DNA of 64,000 nucleotides from Winogradskyella ursingii (GTDB lineage: Bacteria; Bacteroidota; Bacteroidia; Flavobacteriales; Flavobacteriaceae), in assembly GCF_013403975.1 (NCBI RefSeq), contig NZ_JABFDH010000003.1, positions 186,001 to 250,000 on the forward strand. Direction: 5' to 3'. Both the position numbers and the translations under genes were made by a program. Positions 58,830 through 64,000 of the stretch are shown one piece after another (within the stretch, counting starts at the first letter, position 1; each line of letters starts with the position of its first letter). Under the pieces are notes generated by a model. The model ran no database searches. It was not told where the DNA came from and was given only the letters and a program-made list of their open reading frames with translations.

Positions 58830-61375
58830 AAACAAAAGACTTCTCTTCAAAATTAAATTTGCCGTGGTTATTTAAAATGGCATGGCGAGATGCAAAAGCT
58901 AGTCGTGCGCGATTGTTATTGTTTACTGCATCAATTATACTGGGAATTGCCGCTGTGGTTTCCATTCAATTATTTCGCGATAACCTTCAGGATAATATTC
59001 AAAGTCAATCCAAATCATTAATGGGTGCCGATTATCTCATTGATATTGACGAAACACCCAATGAACGTGCTCAAGCTATTATCGATTCTTTAAATCCTGT
59101 AGCATCTGAAGTCAATTTTGTATCCATGGTTGCCTTTCCGAAAAATGGAGGCACCAAATTAGCACGCGTTCGTGGGATTGAAGGCCCTTTTCCAGTATAT
59201 GGAAAAATGGAAACTCAACCAGAGCAAGCTTCTTCCACTTATCAAGAAGAAGGTGGCGCTTTAGTGGACGCTACTTTACTTTTGCAATATGGTATTAAGC
59301 CTGGAGATTCCATCAAAGTAGGTGAGTTGACGCTGCCCATTGTTGGGTCTTTAAGCAGTATGCCGGGAAATTCCGCTGTGACTTCTTCCGTTGCGCCACC
59401 AGTTGTTATTCCGAATCGATTAGTTGCAAAGACTAATTTATTGCAATTCGGCAGTCGAAAAGAATACCAATATTTTTATAAGGCTACACCAGAAACAGAT
59501 CTCATAGAACTGGAAAATGTTATAGAACCGATGCTCGATGCAGAGCGTGCCGACTTGGATACACATACAAGTACAAGTCGAAGATTGGGAAGACGTTATG
59601 AGAATATGGGCAAATTCCTCAATCTGGTCGCCTTTATTGCTTTGTTATTGGGCTGTGTTGGTATTGCTAGTTCTGTTCATATTTATATCAGAGAGAAGTT
59701 AAAGCATATCGCAGTATTGAAATGTTTAGGAGCATCAAGAAAACAGAGTTTTTTGATTTATCTCATTCAAATTGCCGGAATCGGAATTTTAGGGGGTGTT
59801 TTGGGCGGAGGAATTGGAATAGGTATTCAAGAATCCTTTCCTTATATATTAAAAGATTTTTTACCTTTTGATGTCGAAATCACAATAACTACCCAGCCAA
59901 TTATTATGGGAGTGGTGCTTGGTTTCTTAATTGCTGTACTATTCGCATTATTATCATTACTCAATACATGGTATGTCTCGCCGTTGCAGGCGTTACGCAT
60001 AAGTGACACTAGTGGTTCAAAAAAACCTAAACAAGCCAAACGTATTGTATTTACCATTATCATTATTTTTCTATTTCTATTCTCCTATTGGTTGTTGAGA
60101 GATGTGACTTACGCCATGGGTTTTGTTGTAGGGATGCTCATCACCTTTGCCATTTTAGCAGGAATTGCGACTTTAACCATGAAAATGATAAAGGCATGGT
60201 TTCCTAAAACTTGGGGCTATACTACTAGACAAAGTCTATTGAATCTCTTTAGACCTAATAACCAAACATTGGTGCTTATAGTAGCTATTGGTTTGGGTAC
60301 GTTTTTAATCAGCACGTTATACTTTACGAAGGACATATTACTTTCGAAGACTGCAGTTGGCGACAGTTCCAATTCGGCAAATATGATCATGTTGGATGTA
60401 CAACCGAAACAAACTGAAGCCATAGCGAAGACCATTACAGATAACGAATTAGAGGTTATTGATAATATTCCATTGGTGACGATGCGAATTCATAGTGTCA
60501 AAGGTCTGGATGCGAAAGCAGAAGAACAGGATAGCACTGTACAAATAAGAGGTTGGATTTATAATCACGAATTCAGAACGACATATCGGGATCATTTGAT
60601 GGCCTCCGAAGAAGTGATAGCAGGTCAATGGACTCCAGAGGTAAGTAATGACGATGTTATTCCTATTTCGATTTCAGAGAATGTAGCTGAAGATGCTAAC
60701 GTTACCGTAGGAGATAAAATGGTATTCAATGTACAAGGCGTACTTATGGAAACTGTTGTTGGCAGTATTCGTATGGTGGATTGGGGACAATTGCAACTTA
60801 ACTTCAACATTCTATTTCCAAAAGGTGTACTAGAAAATGCGCCTCAGTTTAAAGTGCTTTCCACAAAAGCACCAACTGAAGCAAGTTCAGCGCAACTACA
60901 ACGTGAAATTGTTTCTAATTTTCCCAATGTCACCATCATAGATTTAAGACAGGTGTTTACGATTGTAGAAGATATTTTAGGTAAGGTATCTTGGATCATC
61001 AATTTTATGGCATTTTTTAGCATTATCACTGGTGTTATTGTGTTGATTGGTTCTGTGCGTACCAGCAAGCATCAACGTATAAAAGAAAGTGTATTGCTTA
61101 GAACTTTAGGTGCAAAGAACAACCAAATATTAAAAATTTCTGCTTTAGAGTATCTGCTGCTTGGAATCGTTGGAAGTTTAGTTGGAATCGTATTGGCTTT
61201 GGTTAGTACATTACTGTTAGCACTGTTTGTGTTTAAAGAACCGTTTGTGCCTTCTGCTATTCCATTCTTGATATTTCTACCAGCAATTTCTCTTTTGGTT
61301 TTAGCAATTGGGCTGAGCAATATACGAGGTGTTTTGAGTAGCTCACCTTTGGAAGTGTTGAGACGTGAAGCCTAA
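58826..61375 (+). CDS. ybbP: ABC transporter permease, YbbP/FtsX-like
   Basis: An 849-residue permease starting with TTG 58826, which overlaps the ybbA stop (TTGA). One hydrophobic helix near residue 30 (Leu-Leu-Leu-Phe-Thr-Ala-Ser-Ile), a large periplasmic domain (about 50-265), and a FtsX-type block of helices (about 270-400) with Cys-Leu-Gly-Ala-Ser-Arg-Lys. Two further helices and a second FtsX block with Leu-Gly-Ala-Lys-Asn-Asn-Gln close the protein. This doubled FtsX layout is typical of YbbP. It probably uses ATP hydrolysis by YbbA to move or extract a lipid or lipoprotein, working with the esterase; that is inference. No terminator is obvious after the stop. Confidence 0.92.
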   Translation: MKTKDFSSKLNLPWLFKMAWRDAKASRARLLLFTASIILGIAAVVSIQLFRDNLQDNIQSQSKSLMGADYLIDIDETPNERAQAIIDSLNPVASEVNFVSMVAFPKNGGTKLARVRGIEGPFPVYGKMETQPEQASSTYQEEGGALVDATLLLQYGIKPGDSIKVGELTLPIVGSLSSMPGNSAVTSSVAPPVVIPNRLVAKTNLLQFGSRKEYQYFYKATPETDLIELENVIEPMLDAERADLDTHTSTSRRLGRRYENMGKFLNLVAFIALLLGCVGIASSVHIYIREKLKHIAVLKCLGASRKQSFLIYLIQIAGIGILGGVLGGGIGIGIQESFPYILKDFLPFDVEITITTQPIIMGVVLGFLIAVLFALLSLLNTWYVSPLQALRISDTSGSKKPKQAKRIVFTIIIIFLFLFSYWLLRDVTYAMGFVVGMLITFAILAGIATLTMKMIKAWFPKTWGYTTRQSLLNLFRPNNQTLVLIVAIGLGTFLISTLYFTKDILLSKTAVGDSSNSANMIMLDVQPKQTEAIAKTITDNELEVIDNIPLVTMRIHSVKGLDAKAEEQDSTVQIRGWIYNHEFRTTYRDHLMASEEVIAGQWTPEVSNDDVIPISISENVAEDANVTVGDKMVFNVQGVLMETVVGSIRMVDWGQLQLNFNILFPKGVLENAPQFKVLSTKAPTEASSAQLQREIVSNFPNVTIIDLRQVFTIVEDILGKVSWIINFMAFFSIITGVIVLIGSVRTSKHQRIKESVLLRTLGAKNNQILKISALEYLLLGIVGSLVGIVLALVSTLLLALFVFKEPFVPSAIPFLIFLPAISLLVLAIGLSNIRGVLSSSPLEVLRREA

Positions 61376-61481
61376 TTTATTTTTTTTATTAGCAGCTATT
61401 TTTGCAACAAAATGAATTTATAATTTAAAATCATTTCACTGTGCAAAAAATATACAATTGTTTTAGCTCTTAATAATTCGA

Positions 61482-61503
61482 TGTGTTTGTGTGACTAAAC
61501 ACA
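61482..61503. promoter_or_regulatory. Inverted repeat upstream of the acyl-CoA dehydrogenase gene
   Basis: TGTGTTT (61482-61488) and AAACACA (61497-61503) form a 7-bp inverted repeat with an 8-nt spacer, 41 nt before ATG 61544. It could be an operator for a dimeric regulator. A TATCTTTA at 61514-61521 may be the -7 element but is not exact. Confidence 0.35.
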
Positions 61504-61543
61504 AAAAAGATGCTATCTTTAGATAGAATCAATCTTATAAACC

Positions 61544-62704
61544 ATGCTGAAAAACGTATTACTAGAACGTGACATTTACGCATCAGAAGAACACAAAATG
61601 ATGCGACAAATGATTCAGGATTTCATTCAAAATGAAATGATTGATGAAACTGAGGAATGGGAGAAGAACGGCATGGTCAGTAGAGCCATTTGGGAACGAG
61701 CAGGAGAACTAGGTTTACTCTGCATTGATGTGCCAGAAAAATACGGAGGAAGTGGACTGGACTTCAGTTTTAGTGCTCTGTTAATTGAAGAAATGAATAA
61801 AGAAGGCATTACTGGACCTGGATTTTCCTTGCACTCCGATATTGTAGCACCGTATCTTTTAAAATATGGTACTGAAGACCAAAAGCAAAAATATCTTCCA
61901 CAAATGGCTACCGGAAAAATAATTACTTCCATAGGCATGACTGAACCCAATTGCGGTAGTGATTTAAAAGCTTTAAGAACTACAGCTGCAGATAAAGGTG
62001 ACCATTATGTGGTTAATGGACAAAAAACCTTTATCACTAATGGCTATATGTGCGATATGTCTATTGTCGCCGTAAAAACAAATTCCGGAACTAAAAAAGA
62101 AGGTGTTTCATTATTAATAATCGAAGCAGAACTTGAAGGTTTTACAAAAGGTGTCCCTTTCAAAAAAATTGGACTGAAAGCACAAGATACGTGCGAATTA
62201 TTCTTTGATAATGTCAAAGTTCCCAAAGAAAATCTATTGGGCGAAGAGGGAATGGGATTTAAAATAATGATGACAGAATTAGCGCGAGAGCGATTGTCCG
62301 TAGCACTTGCTGCCATCGGTGGAGCAGAAGGTGCTATAGAAAAAACGATTGCATACACTTCTACAAGAAAGGCATTCAAAAAAACAATTGCCGAATTCCA
62401 GAACACACAATTTAAACTTGCCGAATGCACCACACAATTACAGCTCAATCAAGCTTTTATTGACCGTTGTATTCGCTTGGTTGACAACCATAAGCTTACT
62501 GCTGAAAATGCATCTATAGCAAAATATGCAGCAACCGAAATGCATGGTAAAGTTGTTGATGAATGCTTGCAATTATTTGGAGGTTATGGTTATATGTGGG
62601 ATTATCCAATTGCACGTATGCACGCAGACAATAGAGTCGCTCGTATATATGCTGGTACAAATGAAATCATGAAAGTATTGATTGCTCGTGGTTTATTTAA
62701 ATAG
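61544..62704 (+). CDS. Acyl-CoA dehydrogenase
   Basis: A 386-residue FAD enzyme of normal length that puts a trans double bond into acyl-CoA. Sequence marks: Gly-Leu-Leu-Cys-Ile-Asp-Val-Pro-Glu-Lys-Tyr-Gly-Gly near residue 56, Gly-Met-Thr-Glu-Pro-Asn-Cys-Gly-Ser-Asp near 131-140, Ala-Arg-Glu-Arg near 248, and the C-terminal Gly-Gly-Tyr-Gly-Tyr with Arg-Ile-Tyr-Ala-Gly-Thr-Asn-Glu-Ile near 370. The Glu there is the catalytic base in most members, so the protein looks active. Substrate chain length is not readable from sequence. Single gene after ybbP, with its own short upstream region. Confidence 0.94.
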   Translation: MLKNVLLERDIYASEEHKMMRQMIQDFIQNEMIDETEEWEKNGMVSRAIWERAGELGLLCIDVPEKYGGSGLDFSFSALLIEEMNKEGITGPGFSLHSDIVAPYLLKYGTEDQKQKYLPQMATGKIITSIGMTEPNCGSDLKALRTTAADKGDHYVVNGQKTFITNGYMCDMSIVAVKTNSGTKKEGVSLLIIEAELEGFTKGVPFKKIGLKAQDTCELFFDNVKVPKENLLGEEGMGFKIMMTELARERLSVALAAIGGAEGAIEKTIAYTSTRKAFKKTIAEFQNTQFKLAECTTQLQLNQAFIDRCIRLVDNHKLTAENASIAKYAATEMHGKVVDECLQLFGGYGYMWDYPIARMHADNRVARIYAGTNEIMKVLIARGLFK

Positions 62705-62873
62705 GCATTAAAAATATAGAAGAATAAAACAAATCTAATTAGGTGTGTATATGAATTTGTTTATAAAAAATGAGAGAATTTCACTTTGCCCTAAATCGAT
62801 ATATTCAGATAATGTAATCTCAAAACAATGCATCGTTTGTTAGAAATATTAGTAATTTGTGCTTTTATACAAA

Positions 62874-63689
62874 ATGACGAGCGAAATTATTAATAGAAAT
62901 AATGTAAAAGTATTAGGTGAAGGTGAAAAGACTATACTTTTTGCTCATGGTTTTGGTTGTGACCAAAACATGTGGAGATTTGTAACACCAGCATTTGAGA
63001 AAAATTATAAAATTGTCCTTTTTGATTATGTTGGTTGTGGAAATTCGGATTTGTCAGCATATGTACCTGATCGCTATTCTGAATTACAAGGGTATGCCCA
63101 AGATATCTTAGAAATTTGTTCAACATTAAATTTAGAAAATGTCATTTTTGTTGGTCATAGTGTAAGTTGTATGATCGGTCTGTTGGCTGATATGGAAAAT
63201 CAACATTTATTTTCTAGTTTAATTTTTATAGGACCATCTGCAAGATATGTCAATGATATGGATTATTTAGGTGGATTTTCTAAAGAAGACCTAGAAGGAT
63301 TATTGGAAGTGATGGATAATAATTATCTTGGATGGGCATCTTTTTTAGCTCCTGTAGTAATGAAAAATGAAGATAAACCTGAGCTCACCAAAGAACTTGA
63401 AGTGAGTTTTTGTTCTACAGACCCAATTATAACAAGAAATTTTGCAGAGGTTACCTTTTTCTCAGACAATAGAGATGATTTAGCCAATTTAACCAAACCT
63501 TGTTTGGTATTGCAATGCTCCGATGATGCAATCGCACCGGATGAGGTAGGTCAATATATCCATGAGCAAATAAAAGGAAGTACTTTCGAAAAAATGAATG
63601 CGACTGGGCACTGTCCGCATTTAAGTCATCCTACGGAGACTATAAGATTAATGAAGAAATTTCTAAAATCTCAATATCATTTCAGCTAA
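62874..63689 (+). CDS. RsbQ-like alpha/beta hydrolase
   Basis: A 271-residue hydrolase from ATG 62874; a GTG at 62859 would add five residues. It is close to RsbQ and to the plant D14/KAI2 receptors in pattern: Ala-His-Gly-Phe-Gly-Cys-Asp-Gln-Asn-Met-Trp near residue 23, Asp-Tyr-Val-Gly-Cys-Gly near 50, nucleophile in Gly-His-Ser-Val-Ser near 94-98 (Ser about 96), Asp in Cys-Ser-Asp-Asp-Ala near 217, and His in Thr-Gly-His-Cys-Pro-His near 245. In Bacillus RsbQ binds an unknown small molecule and works with the PAS-PP2C phosphatase RsbP in energy stress. A probable PAS-type sensor gene follows 82 nt later, which fits such a pair. Confidence 0.9.
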   Translation: MTSEIINRNNVKVLGEGEKTILFAHGFGCDQNMWRFVTPAFEKNYKIVLFDYVGCGNSDLSAYVPDRYSELQGYAQDILEICSTLNLENVIFVGHSVSCMIGLLADMENQHLFSSLIFIGPSARYVNDMDYLGGFSKEDLEGLLEVMDNNYLGWASFLAPVVMKNEDKPELTKELEVSFCSTDPIITRNFAEVTFFSDNRDDLANLTKPCLVLQCSDDAIAPDEVGQYIHEQIKGSTFEKMNATGHCPHLSHPTETIRLMKKFLKSQYHFS

Positions 63690-63771
63690 ATCTAATAATA
63701 GTTTATCGTGGGATAAAATTTATGATGCTATCCCCTGTTTTTTATTTTCTATTTCCAATACCGGAAAAATA

Positions 63772-64000
63772 ATGAAAATGAATAGAGAATTACGGTTGAA
63801 ACTGGGAGTAGAGGTTGAGGAAGTTCCTGGTCTTCAACTCGAAGACTTGTTAACCGTTGGGAGTAAAATATTTTATCAGACTCATTTCTATCCATTAGTA
63901 AAAATGCAGAACAATGTAAGAGAAATTTACCTTGTATTTAAAGGTGTGAATGGTCAGATTCCGGCATTATTAAATGTTGAAGTTAAAAAAAGCAATGACC
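63772..64000 (+). CDS. N-terminal part of a probable PAS-type sensor protein (partial)
   Basis: ATG 63772 opens a frame that runs off the right edge (76 residues visible). The segment Gly-Ser-Lys-Ile-Phe-Tyr-Gln-Thr-His-Phe-Tyr-Pro-Leu-Val and the following Val-Arg-Glu-Ile-Tyr-Leu-Val-Phe-Lys are typical of the second half of a PAS domain found in SpoIIE/PP2C phosphatases and histidine kinases. It follows an RsbQ-like gene in the same direction (82-nt gap), so it is likely the partner sensor, RsbP- or kinase-like. What output domain it has lies outside the window. The family call rests on this short piece. Confidence 0.65.
   Translation, partial: MKMNRELRLKLGVEVEEVPGLQLEDLLTVGSKIFYQTHFYPLVKMQNNVREIYLVFKGVNGQIPALLNVEVKKSND

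Noticed and set aside
1..64000. Mobile elements, prophage, CRISPR arrays, restriction-modification or toxin-antitoxin systems
   Set aside because: No transposase, integrase, phage structural gene, regular CRISPR-like repeats or known toxin-antitoxin pair was found on either strand.

Overview
The window is AT-rich DNA with dense, mostly short-spaced genes. It carries type IX secretion (T9SS) cargo with type A and type B sorting domains, PorP/SprF proteins, SprB-like repeats, a fused E1 alpha/beta dehydrogenase, -33/-7 promoters of the TTTG/TAnnTTTG type and almost no Shine-Dalgarno sequences. This points to a chromosome of a marine-type member of the Flavobacteriaceae (Bacteroidota). The genus cannot be fixed from the sequence. 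No rRNA, tRNA, CRISPR array, prophage or insertion sequence was seen.

Layout. 1-3.1 kb: the end of an N-formylglutamate amidohydrolase-like gene, a QEGLA-motif metallopeptidase and an ATP-grasp ligase, tightly coupled on the + strand. 3.3-7.3 kb: a DCC-family protein, a Gln-rich micro-ORF, a MutS2-like protein without the Smr domain, uracil-DNA glycosylase and a small membrane protein. 7.5-11.7 kb (minus): an NMT1/THI5-like binding protein, a nucleoside phosphorylase, a DUF1835 protein, an eIF1/SUI1 homologue and a 2OG-Fe(II) oxygenase. 11.8-24.3 kb: housekeeping and stress genes (E1 dehydrogenase fusion, Hsp20, M19 dipeptidase, 3D-domain lipoprotein, ExbD, two helicases, pseudouridine synthase, DUF1853 protein, and an operon with an ArsC-like protein, a ribosome hibernation factor and an alpha/beta hydrolase).

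24.5-47 kb is the surface-protein region, almost all on the minus strand: a 1464-residue secreted phosphoesterase and its membrane-protein partner, a short paralogue of its C-terminal module, and a five-gene run with a 2740-residue SprB-repeat adhesin, two PorP/SprF proteins (one extended by a long coiled coil), a type B sorted protein and a beta-helix protein. A canonical promoter precedes the run.

47-48.4 kb is the oddest stretch. A four-unit array with an exact 20-bp period sits just upstream of a promoter. Next comes an intradiol-dioxygenase-like secreted protein without the usual histidine ligands. Then comes a complete promoter / TPP-type aptamer / terminator unit with no gene behind it. 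The aptamer keeps the TPP fold but differs at positions expected to contact the ligand, so it is either a decaying or a re-purposed riboswitch.

48.4-64 kb: aldehyde dehydrogenase/SDR pair, peroxiredoxin-like/YihY/MscS group, a phospholipase-C-like domain fused to a probable outer-membrane barrel, a fasciclin lipoprotein, an MDR oxidoreductase, the tesA-ybbA-ybbP block, an acyl-CoA dehydrogenase, and an RsbQ-like hydrolase followed by the start of a probable PAS-type sensor protein.
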